A stretch of 64,000 bases of DNA from Mucilaginibacter sp. KACC 22773. GTDB taxonomy: Bacteria; Bacteroidota; Bacteroidia; Sphingobacteriales; Sphingobacteriaceae. The stretch is from assembly GCF_028736215.1 (NCBI RefSeq), contig NZ_CP117883.1, positions 6,944,001-7,008,000 on the forward strand, read 5' to 3'. Position numbers and translations under genes: made by a program. The notes beneath the pieces are model-generated. The model did no database searches. It was not told the origin of the DNA and was given only the letters and a program-made list of their open reading frames with translations. Below, one piece after another: positions 7,007 to 15,072 of the stretch; position 1 is the stretch's first letter; the number at the start of each line of letters is the position of its first letter.

Positions 7007-7781
7007 AAAAAATAAAGGCCCTAAAAAACCCCTTACGGTTGAGCAAAAAATAAGCCGCCGTAATTTTATATCATTTGGCACCTTTTTTATAGCAGCCGGA
7101 GCAGCGTATGGTGGGTGGAAATGGCTATATAATTCGCCCGAAGAAACGGCAACCGTAACCGCGGGGGCGCGGGCCCCTTTACGTAGGGCTTTAAACAAAA
7201 CCGAGCTTGCCTTCCGCAGGGTATTCAGCAATAATAACCTGGTAAAAACTTACCCCAAAGAAATGGCCGCCAAAAACGTACGCCATAATGAAGATATTGG
7301 CAGCGAAGGCAAAATAGATATAGCCGCCTGGCGGTTGCAGGTAAAAAAACACTCGGGCGAGGTGCTGAACATCTCTATTGACGATATTAAAGCCCTGCCA
7401 AAAACCGATATTGTTTATGATTTTAAATGCGTTGAGGGCTGGGACCAGATATCGCATTGGGGTGGCGTAAAATTCAGTGATTTTATCAGTCACTTTAAAT
7501 TAGACGACCAGGCAAAACTACAATATGTAGGCCTGGCAACGCCCGATAAAGGATATTACGTGGGTATTGATATGCCGAGCGCCATGCACCCGCAAACCCT
7601 GCTGGCTTACGAGGTAAATGAACAGCCGCTGCCGCCAAAACACGGCGCGCCCTTAAGGCTCATCATCCCGGTTAAATATGGCATCAAAAACCTGAAACGC
7701 ATAGGCACCATGACTTTTAGCGATAGCCGCCCGCCCGATTACTGGGCCGAGCAAGGCTACGATTATTATTCGGGACTGTAA
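6987..7781 (+). CDS. Molybdopterin-dependent oxidoreductase (sulfite oxidase/MsrP-like), exported
   Basis: 264 residues. The N-terminus carries a twin-arginine-type motif SRRNF (24-28) before a hydrophobic stretch (to about residue 44), so it is likely exported folded or membrane-anchored. The Mo-ligand Cys is C148 in FKCVEGWDQISHWGGVKF. The downstream motifs GYYVGIDMPSAMHPQTLLAYE and HGAPLRLIIPVKYGIKNLKRI are the usual cofactor-binding strands. The overlapping cytochrome b is the likely electron partner, as for YedY/YedZ. Substrate (sulfite, methionine sulfoxide or other) cannot be told. Confidence 0.88.
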   Translation: MKTPFNKKNKGPKKPLTVEQKISRRNFISFGTFFIAAGAAYGGWKWLYNSPEETATVTAGARAPLRRALNKTELAFRRVFSNNNLVKTYPKEMAAKNVRHNEDIGSEGKIDIAAWRLQVKKHSGEVLNISIDDIKALPKTDIVYDFKCVEGWDQISHWGGVKFSDFISHFKLDDQAKLQYVGLATPDKGYYVGIDMPSAMHPQTLLAYEVNEQPLPPKHGAPLRLIIPVKYGIKNLKRIGTMTFSDSRPPDYWAEQGYDYYSGL

Positions 7782-7789
7782 GGAGGTTG

Positions 7790-7841
7790 AAGGTGAAAGG
7801 GTAAAGGTGAAAGGGTAAAGGTGAAAGGGTAAAGGCGAAAG
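7790..7841 (+). repeat. Tandem repeat, 14-nt unit AAGGTGAAAGGGTA
   Basis: Three identical 14-nt units (7790-7803, 7804-7817, 7818-7831) and a partial fourth. The second IS sits 5 bp beyond, and related AAAGGTAAAAGGCG sequence continues on its far side (from 9240) and again at 25207-25270. Confidence 0.85.
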
Positions 7842-7894
7842 TGTCTTGTCCTGAAATAGGTTGACAGTATAGTTAACTTAAATAATCAGGAAAA

Positions 7895-8284
7895 ATGACA
7901 AAAAGTAAGCGAAAAGTAATTCGGTACAGTATTAGCTTTAAACAAAAAGTAGTCAATGAGATTGAACAGGAGGGTCTGCAGATCTCAGAAGCAAATCGTC
8001 GTTATGGCATAGGTGGGGCAGAGACGATAAACAAATGGCTTAAAGAATTAGGGAAACAACATTTATTAAATACGGTAATTAGAGTGGAAACGAAAGATGA
8101 GAAAGACCGGCTGTTGGAGTTAGAGAAAGAGGTCAAGAAGTTAAAATTAGCTTTGGCAGATGCCTATTTGTCAAGAGATTGCGCAGAGGAAGTGATCAGG
8201 CAGGCAGGTAAACTATACGGGACAGATTTAAAAAAAAAGTTTGGCACAGCAGCATCGGATTCCTCCGGAAGCGATACGCGCTAA
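7895..8284 (+). CDS. IS3-family transposase OrfA
   Basis: 129 residues. A single HTH (residues about 12-50, ISFKQKVVNEIEQEG ... RRYGIGGAETINKWL) is followed by a leucine-zipper-like coiled coil (LLELEKEVKKLKLALADAYL). The frame passes the slippery heptamer A AAA AAG at 8233-8239 and ends 45 nt later with a Ser/Asp-rich tail that is probably only the unshifted terminus. Confidence 0.87.
   Translation: MTKSKRKVIRYSISFKQKVVNEIEQEGLQISEANRRYGIGGAETINKWLKELGKQHLLNTVIRVETKDEKDRLLELEKEVKKLKLALADAYLSRDCAEEVIRQAGKLYGTDLKKKFGTAASDSSGSDTR
8233..8275 (+). promoter_or_regulatory. Programmed -1 frameshift site with downstream stem-loop
   Basis: A AAA AAG lies in the zero frame of orfA at 8233-8239. After a 14-nt spacer a stem-loop is possible at 8254-8275: ATCG/CGAT outer arm and TTCC/GGAA inner arm around a TCC loop. 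The -1 frame is open from 8212 to the orfB stop with no ATG before 8371, and the residues before that ATG (LCSYFEVSRSGYYK) are typical OrfB N-terminal sequence. This strongly favours frameshift expression. Confidence 0.75.
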
Positions 8285-9093
8285 GTGAGCTATGTAGCTA
8301 TTTCGAAGTAAGCAGGAGTGGTTATTATAAAGCCGTAGAGTCAGCGGATAAGAAACTGTTAAATGAGCAGTTGGTATTGTCGCTTATACATGATGTACGT
8401 AGGCGTCACCCGCGTATAGGAGGCAAGAAGTTGTACTCCGTTTTAAAGGGTGATCTGAAGCAAGCGGGAATAAAGCTTGGCCGGGATAAGTTCTTTGAGT
8501 TGTTGGCGCGGAACGGTTTATTGGTAAAGAGGCGTCGTAAATATATCTCAACGACAGATTCTTACCATCGTTTTAGGGTATACAGGAACTTGTTGAAAGA
8601 TAAACTGCTGCATAAGGCGCACCAGGGTTGGGTTTCGGATATTACCTATATCCGAACAAAGGATGACTTTGTGTATCTGTTCCTGATCACAGATGCCTAC
8701 TCACGGAAGATCGTGGGCTGGCATTTATCGGATAGTTTAAAGATAAAAGGAGCTATTAATGCTTTGAAAATGGCCATCAGGCAATGCCCGGATACCAAAG
8801 ACCTGATTCATCATTCAGATCGCGGAATTCAGTATTGCAGTAAGGATTATGTAAAGCTGCTGAAGAAGGCCAAAATAAAGATCAGCATGACTGAGGCGAA
8901 CCATTGTTATGAAAATGCTACAGCCGAGCGGATAAACGGCATTCTAAAGCAGGAATATGGCTTAGATGAAGCTTTTACATCTGAGGGCAATGCGGTAAAG
9001 GCAGTAAAAGAAGCGATATGGTCGTATAATACGGACCGGCCACACTGGTCACTGAATTTAGCAACCCCGCAGCAGGTGCATATTGCTGCTTAA
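8239..9093 (+). CDS. IS3-family transposase OrfB, made as OrfAB by -1 frameshift
   Basis: The catalytic part, about 284 residues from the first codon after the slip. The first ATG is at 8371, but SRSGYYK and the rest of the HTH_21 region lie upstream of it, so starting there would remove conserved sequence. DDE residues are visible: D in VSDITYIR, D in HHSDRGIQYCS, E in NATAERINGILKQEY. It shares the same layout as the first OrfB but is clearly diverged. Confidence 0.85.
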   Translation, partial: VWHSSIGFLRKRYALSELCSYFEVSRSGYYKAVESADKKLLNEQLVLSLIHDVRRRHPRIGGKKLYSVLKGDLKQAGIKLGRDKFFELLARNGLLVKRRRKYISTTDSYHRFRVYRNLLKDKLLHKAHQGWVSDITYIRTKDDFVYLFLITDAYSRKIVGWHLSDSLKIKGAINALKMAIRQCPDTKDLIHHSDRGIQYCSKDYVKLLKKAKIKISMTEANHCYENATAERINGILKQEYGLDEAFTSEGNAVKAVKEAIWSYNTDRPHWSLNLATPQQVHIAA

Positions 9094-9119
9094 GTTATTA
9101 ACAAGCAACAGGAAATTTT

Positions 9120-9195
9120 AAAAGAAAAAAAGAAGCAAAAAAAGAAAAGGGTGTTAATAAGTCGAAAACTCTACGAGTTTCCGACTTATTAACAC
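9120..9195 (+). other. IS tail: purine-rich tract plus 45-nt hairpin (copy 2)
   Basis: An A/G-rich tract with a single C (9120-9148) is nearly identical to that of the first IS. It is followed by a hairpin at 9151-9195: a 14-bp perfect arm (GTGTTAATAAGTCG with its complement), one A/C mismatch, 6 more pairs (AAACTC/GAGTTT) and a 3-nt loop. Length equals that of copy 1 while most stem bases differ. Confidence 0.72.
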
Positions 9196-9236
9196 CTCAA
9201 GTAACAAACAATAAAGTGTCTACTTTTTTCAGGACA

Positions 9237-9420
9237 TGACAAAGGTAAAAGGCGAAAGGTAAAAGGCGAAAGGTGAGCCTTTATTTAAGCACTACCCTCC
9301 GGTAGCTTATCTCCTTCACCCGAAGCTACCTTTTCGGCTTTCACCTTTTATCTGCCCCCTCTCTGCCGCCGAAGCTACCTTTTGCCTTTGACCTTTCGCC
9401 TTTTCCCTCCCACCCTTTGC
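9237..9420 (+). repeat. Simple AAAGG/CCTTT-type intergenic repeats
   Basis: After the IS the sequence AAAGGTAAAAGGCG is repeated to about 9272. Complementary-strand forms (TTTCACCTTTTATC, GACCTTTCGCCTTTTCCC) and a repeated GAAGCTACCTTTT occur at 9325-9400. The inverted arrangement could fold. No gene is visible. Confidence 0.6.
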
Positions 9421-9452
9421 GGCATTGAGTTAATATTTGCATATTGCATACC

Positions 9453-10799
9453 ATGCCGGCAGCTAAACTTCCACTTTCAAAACAACTTGCATATGCCTGC
9501 GGGATGATAGGCTGGAGCGTAATGACTAATATCATTATCGTGATGCTGCCTTATTTTTACCTGCCGCCATCCAACTCGGGTTTAATTCCGCTGGTGCCGC
9601 AATTGCTGGTGTTTGGGGTGCTCAATATCATGTCAATCATCGTTGCCTCGGGCAGGTTTGTTGATGCTGTTTTTGATCCTTTCATAGGTTCGCTCAGCGA
9701 CAAAAGTAAAAACCCGGGAGGCCGGCGTATCCCTTTCATGAAATGGGCTATTTTGCCCGCGATCGTGTTTTGCGCGCTTACCTTTCATCCCGTAATGCGA
9801 ATGGAAAGCATGAAAAATGCGGCCTGGATCATGTTTACCCTTGTTTGCTTTTTTATGGCTGCCACCAGCTATATTATTCCGTATAACGCGCTGTTACCCG
9901 AGATGGCCGATACCGCTGCCGAAAAAGTAGAGCTTTCATCTTTTCAACAGGTGGGTTTTGTTATTGGTATCATCATATCGGCTATGGTAAATAACTTTGC
10001 CGACCTGGTGCAGCAAAGTTTCCACGTATTTGACCGCAATTCGGCAGTGCAGTATACCATCTGGGGCTTGTGTGGCTTTGCCGGCCTTATTATGCTGGTA
10101 CCGGTTTTAACCATCGATGAAAAAAAATACTCCAGTAGTAAGCCTACACATTTACGCTTTTTTCCGGCTATCAAAAAAACTTTCGAGAACCGTAATTTTA
10201 AGTACTACCTCATATCCGATTTTTCGTATTACATGTCGCTCAGCATCATATCCAGTGGCTTATTATATTTTTTGACAGTACTGCTGCCCTTGCCCAAATC
10301 AATGGGTGGCATATTAATGGGGTCGATGGTGCTTCTTTCCCTGTTGTTTTACCCTGTTGTTAATTACCTGTCAAAAAAAATCGGCAAAAAAACAATTGTG
10401 CTTTTTTCATTTGGTTTGTTGAGCCTCATTTTTGTAGCGATATTTTTTTTGGGTAAATTTCCATTTGCGCCCCAGGTACAAATTTATATCCTGGTTTTAA
10501 GCGCCTCTTTTCCGCTGGCCTCATTAGGGATCCTCCCGAACGCGATACTTGCCGAGATTGCCCAAAGCGAGGCCTTGCGTACCGGCGAAAACCGTGAGGG
10601 GATGTTTTTTGCCGTTAAATACCTGTTTGTAAAATTAGGCCAAACACTGGGTATAGCCCTGTTTGCTTTTTTAACCGTATATGGTAAAGATCCGGGGCAT
10701 GATTACGGCCTGCGGCTTAATGGTATTTGCGGCGCTGTGCTTTGCCTGTTGGCTATAGTGTTTTTTAGCCGGTTCAGGGAGCCGAAGGTGAGTGGGTGA
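9453..10799 (+). CDS. MFS transporter, GPH (sugar:cation symporter) type
   Basis: About 448 residues and 12 hydrophobic segments. I chose the ATG at 9453; an in-frame TTG lies 9 nt upstream. The motif DPFIGSLSDKSKNPGGRRIPFM between helices 2 and 3 (split here by position, residues about 70-91) is the GPH/MelB-family signature, and KLPLSKQLAYACGMIGWSV is the usual first helix. It probably imports a glycoside or pentoside with a cation; substrate unknown. It has no sugar-enzyme neighbours. Confidence 0.82.
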   Translation: MPAAKLPLSKQLAYACGMIGWSVMTNIIIVMLPYFYLPPSNSGLIPLVPQLLVFGVLNIMSIIVASGRFVDAVFDPFIGSLSDKSKNPGGRRIPFMKWAILPAIVFCALTFHPVMRMESMKNAAWIMFTLVCFFMAATSYIIPYNALLPEMADTAAEKVELSSFQQVGFVIGIIISAMVNNFADLVQQSFHVFDRNSAVQYTIWGLCGFAGLIMLVPVLTIDEKKYSSSKPTHLRFFPAIKKTFENRNFKYYLISDFSYYMSLSIISSGLLYFLTVLLPLPKSMGGILMGSMVLLSLLFYPVVNYLSKKIGKKTIVLFSFGLLSLIFVAIFFLGKFPFAPQVQIYILVLSASFPLASLGILPNAILAEIAQSEALRTGENREGMFFAVKYLFVKLGQTLGIALFAFLTVYGKDPGHDYGLRLNGICGAVLCLLAIVFFSRFREPKVSG

Positions 10800-10895
10800 A
10801 TGGTTGAAATGCCCGACGTGCGCGAAGGAAAAAACAAAATATTTCAGGCGGTTTCGGGATCAGGGGTTAAGAGTAAATAGATAATATTTTTTGCA

Positions 10896-12389
10896 ATGAA
10901 TTTGAAAAACCTATTCCTGCTAATGCCATGGGCATTAGTTATTGCAGTTACAGCTTGCCGTCAAAATGGCCCTAAAGCTTTGGCAATTCCAAATACAACA
11001 GCGAATAAGCTTACTGTTAAAAACATGCAGGCCGATCTTGGCGTACTTTGGGCGGCCATTAAAGAAATGCACCCGGCTTACGGAATTTATACCTCAGCCG
11101 ATAGTTTACAAAGGGCATATAACCAGGCTTATGGGGCCATCGACAGACCGCTTACCGAAACCGAATTTATCAGTAGTATTTACCCCTTCTTGTGCAGGTT
11201 AAAATGCGGACATACGCAGCTAAGGCATTCCGAAGGATACAAAAAAACAGGCGCTGATAAAGAACCTCATTTACCATTTGAAGTATTGGTTCGCGATCAT
11301 CATGCCTGGGTTACAACCCACCAAACTGATAAATTAAATACCGGCGACGAAATTTTAAGTATGAATAACATCCCGGCAGCACAAATAATTGATCATGGGG
11401 CCGATTTGTATTGCGCCGATGGCAAGGGCCAAACATTTAAAGAATTATTTTTAAGCGAATACGATGGCTTTGAAGATGCATGTTATAAATATTACCACTG
11501 GAAAGGGCCCTATCACATCAACATTAAAACACAGGCAGGGGTAGTAAAAAACTTAGTGTTGGATACTGCCAGCAACAATACAAGCATCCAGCCGAAACCG
11601 GTTGACAATTTTGCGGGCTGGGCCGAGGCAAAAAACACCGGCAACCTTCCCCTGCTTTTTTTAAAAAATAAATCCACCGCGTACTTTAAGGCAACAACAT
11701 TTCAGTACGACGATACTACGCTTTACAAGGAGGTATTCAAACAAATCCATCAACAGGGCACAAAAAACCAGGTGCTTGATTTAAGGCACAATACCGGCGG
11801 CGATATCAGGATAGCTATCCGGCTATTATCATACCTTGCCGATGCCCCTTTTCATATTGTTAAGGAAATGAAATCGAGGATTCCTGACCCGGCTGCAAAC
11901 AGTTTTGAAAAATACTTTGATACAAGCCGGACCGCAAGTTTTAAAACGGGTTTTGAGCCGGGCAATAAAGAAAGTTCATGGTATCACATTGGTGTTAAAC
12001 CAATATTCGGCAAGTTATATGGCGCATTGCCGCTTGCAATGGCCAACCATTACAATGGGAATTTATTGGTTTTAATTGATGGCGCTACTTTTTCGTCTGC
12101 TGCCCTGTTTACTGCAGCGCTAAAAGCGCAATGTAAAAATGCGACATTTATAGGCCGTGAAACAGCCGGCGCAGAGGAAGGTTGTAATGGGGGCACGCTA
12201 CAACATTTAACGCTTCCAAATACCCATATAGTTGTTGAGTTTCCGTGGATGCGATTAGATGCTTTTGCAAAAAACCCGCTATATGCAAGGGGTATTATAC
12301 CAAAGTATGCCGTGCTGTATACCCCGCTGGATGTGGTAACAAAAAACGATCCCGACCTGAAAAAAGCATTAAGCCTGATTGGGAACTAA
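10896..12389 (+). CDS. S41-family (C-terminal processing-like) peptidase, lipoprotein
   Basis: 497 residues with a lipoprotein signal (IAVTACRQ lipobox, C21). The N-terminal domain (ADLGVLWAAIKEMHPAYGIY) is common in tricorn-core-like S41 proteins. A PDZ-like segment follows near residues 125-170 (TGDEILSMNNIPAAQI). The peptidase core shows NQVLDLRHNTGGD and LIDGATFSSAAL, where S400 is the likely nucleophile, then IGRETAGAEEGCNGG. The usual catalytic Lys was not located with certainty. Likely a periplasmic or surface peptidase. It stands alone and converges on the alpha/beta hydrolase gene. Confidence 0.82.
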   Translation: MNLKNLFLLMPWALVIAVTACRQNGPKALAIPNTTANKLTVKNMQADLGVLWAAIKEMHPAYGIYTSADSLQRAYNQAYGAIDRPLTETEFISSIYPFLCRLKCGHTQLRHSEGYKKTGADKEPHLPFEVLVRDHHAWVTTHQTDKLNTGDEILSMNNIPAAQIIDHGADLYCADGKGQTFKELFLSEYDGFEDACYKYYHWKGPYHINIKTQAGVVKNLVLDTASNNTSIQPKPVDNFAGWAEAKNTGNLPLLFLKNKSTAYFKATTFQYDDTTLYKEVFKQIHQQGTKNQVLDLRHNTGGDIRIAIRLLSYLADAPFHIVKEMKSRIPDPAANSFEKYFDTSRTASFKTGFEPGNKESSWYHIGVKPIFGKLYGALPLAMANHYNGNLLVLIDGATFSSAALFTAALKAQCKNATFIGRETAGAEEGCNGGTLQHLTLPNTHIVVEFPWMRLDAFAKNPLYARGIIPKYAVLYTPLDVVTKNDPDLKKALSLIGN

Positions 12390-12442
12390 ATAACGCTGAG
12401 GCCGGTATTGACGAGCCTGGTAAGGTATTCCTGCTGTTAGCA

Positions 12443-13612
12443 TTATTTTGTGACGGCATTTAAAAAGCGTTCAACAGTATAAGTGGCCAGCTGGCCGCCG
12501 GGCCCGTTCAGGTTAAAATCGAAGCCGTGGGTAGCCCAGGGTAACCTGAGATAGAAATGTTTAATGCCGTTTTGTTCCAGCTTAAGGTTCAACCGCCTGC
12601 TATGGTCGGGCGATACCAGTACATCGTTTGCTCCATGAATGATCAAAGTAGGTACCGATTGCTTATTCACAAATTCCAGCGGAGAGCAAGCCGCGAATTT
12701 TTTTGGTACCTGCTGATACGTTCCGCCAATATAATCGCACATTACCTTTCGCGAATCCATAATAAGGGGGCTTGCCGGTACAGAATATCCCCAAACCATA
12801 TCGGCCGGGCCATAATAATCAATCACGGCCTTTAAACCCGGCTCGTGCTGGGTATAAGCAGCAAGCAAAACTATCTGCGCCCCGGCCGACCGGCCCAGCA
12901 ACACAAAATTGTTGGTATCTATATTTAGCGCTGCGGCATGTTTGCGCAGGTAAGCTATAGCGGCATAAACATCTTCAACCGGTGCCGGCGATTGGTATTT
13001 GGGCGCCAGGCGATAGGTTATTGCCGCCACATTGTAACCAATGCCGGTCAGGTAGCTGTTCAGTTCAGGTAATTGTTTGTTGTCGCCTTTGTTCCATGAT
13101 CCTCCATGTACAACCACCACGCATGGCCTGTTGCCCTTTTTTTGCGAGGGAAAATAATCCATAGTTAGGTTTAAATCCGGGTACTTGTTGTAGATATAGG
13201 TTTTATAGGCAACATCGTTATTGCCCCTGAACATATTAAAAAAGCTGTAGGGCGGTTGCGTACCGGCGCTATCAACAATAGGGCCGCCCGGGCCAAATGC
13301 GGCTATAAAATCCTGATTCAGGCCCGCGGCAATACGGTACGCCCTAATGATAGGCGTTGTAAACAAAATTAATGCTATAAGGCCTGTAATGGTGCCCGCA
13401 AGCTGATACCTGGGGGATAAAAAGCCCGATAACAACGCTGCCAAAGTAAGCAGCATAAACACCCAGCAAAACTCTGTGGCTATGATAGACACCATCCACA
13501 TCGAGTATTCAAAGGCCTTAAAAATGGTGAGCAGGGATATCAGCAATAAAACAATACAAATAGCAAAACGGACCATGCGGCTTTTATAAAATAAATAGTG
13601 AATACAATTCAT
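12443..13612 (-). CDS. Alpha/beta hydrolase (carboxylesterase type) with N-terminal membrane domain
   Basis: 389 residues. The first about 95 residues hold three membrane segments (about 14-30, 38-63, 72-90). The hydrolase domain has the oxyanion motif VVVVHGGSW (167-173), nucleophile S242 in LLGRSAGAQ, Asp in IIHGANDVLVSP and His in WATHGFDFN. This order is that of BD-FAE/esterase-lipase family enzymes. The membrane fusion suggests it works on lipophilic or envelope esters; the substrate is not known. Confidence 0.83.
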   Translation of the reverse strand: MNCIHYLFYKSRMVRFAICIVLLLISLLTIFKAFEYSMWMVSIIATEFCWVFMLLTLAALLSGFLSPRYQLAGTITGLIALILFTTPIIRAYRIAAGLNQDFIAAFGPGGPIVDSAGTQPPYSFFNMFRGNNDVAYKTYIYNKYPDLNLTMDYFPSQKKGNRPCVVVVHGGSWNKGDNKQLPELNSYLTGIGYNVAAITYRLAPKYQSPAPVEDVYAAIAYLRKHAAALNIDTNNFVLLGRSAGAQIVLLAAYTQHEPGLKAVIDYYGPADMVWGYSVPASPLIMDSRKVMCDYIGGTYQQVPKKFAACSPLEFVNKQSVPTLIIHGANDVLVSPDHSRRLNLKLEQNGIKHFYLRLPWATHGFDFNLNGPGGQLATYTVERFLNAVTK

Positions 13613-14136
13613 TGGTTCGGGTTATGATAGCCAGGCAGGCCGGACCAGTTAAGTAAATAAATGCCGCTGAACCGCCTCAAACAACCAGGTGTACCCGCGG
13701 TTAAAATTAATAGCATTGCCCACGTCTTCATCGTTAAAGCGCCGCTTTAATAGCCTACAGATTTAAGGGTTTAAAAAGCTCATCAAGCCTCATAGTAGTC
13801 ACCACCGCCTCCTGCCGCCGCTGCAGAACGCTAAATTAATTGCAATTATCTAAAAAATAATCAATCTGTTTTAAATAAGTAGCAGGCTTAAGTTCGACCA
13901 TCATAAATAACTTATAAACAACAGATTACAGAATAAAAAATCGGTTATGCGCCGGATAAATCACCAGGTGTAAAACAGATTTTCCGAAAAACATTTATGG
14001 GACACTGTAACGTAACGGATATTTTACACGTCAATGGCATCACATACGGCAAACGGAGGCGCCCCGGCTGCCGGTTTAACAAATAAATATTTACCATAAA
14101 AATGACCGGAAAACGGTCACGAATTAATTTACGAAA
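13613..14136. other. Intergenic stretch of 524 bp with a small ORF remnant
   Basis: Holds a possible minus-strand coding remnant (13649-13762), an AT-rich run (13835-13980) and a short palindrome TGACCGGAAAACGGTCA just before the lipoprotein gene (14103-14119), which could be an operator or leader hairpin. Otherwise nothing recognised. Confidence 0.5.
13649..13762 (-). pseudogene. Possible C-terminal gene remnant
   Basis: About 37 minus-strand codons between in-frame stops read like protein: RRFNDEDVGNAINFNRGYTW then LFEAVQRHLFT and a stop. No start codon is present and the family was not recognised. It may be the eroded end of a gene, or chance. Confidence 0.3.
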
Positions 14137-14814
14137 ATGAAAAGGACACTTTTAACCTTAACCACCCTGCTAATTTTATTTTTTGGTGCCTGCAAAAAAG
14201 ACAACAGCAATACTCCCGGCGGTAACACCGGTAACGATACATATCAACCGCTAAGTGCCGGCTCAACCTGGAAATACCGCACCACAACCGTATCTCCAAT
14301 ACCCGGCGATAATACCGAAACACTTGATACTACCGAAAATACGATGACCGCCGAAATCAAAAAAATAGGCACAAAAAATTATCATGTATTAAAATCGGTT
14401 GATAACGATGGTACTACCAAAACTTATCTCAATTTTGAAGATCATGTATACAGCACCATCCAGCTCGACGATGAAAGCGACAAACAGTTTGACCTTCCTT
14501 ACCTTAACGACAATGTTGCCGCCGGCACAAGCTGGACAACCGCCCTTGATTTAAGCGACGCCGAAAACCAAATTGACGCCCGTTTAAAAACCACCATCGC
14601 CGAAAAAGGCATCTCGCGCGTTATCCTGGGAAAAAGCTATACAAACCTAATTCACAGCAACGTGGAGTTGCAGGTTAAAATTAACGGCACATACACAACA
14701 CAGTATACCCAGGAGTTTTACGTAGCCAAGGGTATAGGTGTAGTTGCAATTTATGCCAATACCGGCGGCAAGGTGATTTTAAAATCAGAGATTTTTAGCT
14801 ACAAAATAAAATAG
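14137..14814 (+). CDS. Lipoprotein of unknown function
   Basis: 225 residues with a lipobox (LFFGACKK, C19) and a Ser/Asn/Gly linker. The mature domain is beta-rich and begins YQPLSAGSTWKYRTTT, a phrase common in Sphingobacteriaceae lipoproteins of unknown function; it ends FYVAKGIGVVAIYAN and VILKSEIFSYKIK. Alternating hydrophobic residues suggest a lipocalin-like or beta-sandwich fold, but this is a guess. A strong terminator follows, so it is a single-gene unit. Confidence 0.75.
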   Translation: MKRTLLTLTTLLILFFGACKKDNSNTPGGNTGNDTYQPLSAGSTWKYRTTTVSPIPGDNTETLDTTENTMTAEIKKIGTKNYHVLKSVDNDGTTKTYLNFEDHVYSTIQLDDESDKQFDLPYLNDNVAAGTSWTTALDLSDAENQIDARLKTTIAEKGISRVILGKSYTNLIHSNVELQVKINGTYTTQYTQEFYVAKGIGVVAIYANTGGKVILKSEIFSYKIK

Positions 14815-14899
14815 TTAAACCACTGTGCCTTGTTAAGGTACGTTTGCAGATTTCCATTTTACCTGCGAAAATCATTTCTCAACGTTAAACTTAACATCC

Positions 14900-14938
14900 G
14901 AGGGTGGCCTGCATAAAGCAACGCCACCCTCTTTTATT
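14900..14938 (+). terminator. Rho-independent terminator after the lipoprotein gene
   Basis: Perfect 9-bp GC-rich stem GAGGGTGGC (14900-14908) with GCCACCCTC (14923-14931), a 14-nt loop, then TTTTATT. Confidence 0.88.
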
Positions 14939-15072
14939 CGGCATCCGGGTTTCGTTTTAAAGCCCCATTTATATACCAGCCCGTTTATCTAAAAACCAAA
15001 CAAAATCGCGCTTAACATGCGCATTTTCAAAATGATAAGTTTATATTAGCAATCACTAATTAATGCCCTAAA

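Larger units (their letters stand above)
7847..9236 (+). mobile_element. IS3-family insertion sequence (second copy, distinct type)
   Basis: Bounded by a 20-bp imperfect inverted repeat: TGTCCTGAAATAGGTTGACA at 7847-7866, and 9217-9236 reading TGTCCTGAAAAAAGTAGACA on the minus strand. It contains orfA (7895-8284) and orfB in the -1 frame (to 9093), joined by a canonical slippery heptamer. Ends share GTCCTGAAATA with the first IS, so the two belong to one subgroup. It has inserted into a simple AAAGG-type repeat. No clear target duplication was seen. Confidence 0.88.

Noticed and set aside
7790..7841. CRISPR-like array
   Set aside because: Units of 14 nt are directly adjacent with no spacers, and no cas genes are present; a simple tandem repeat.
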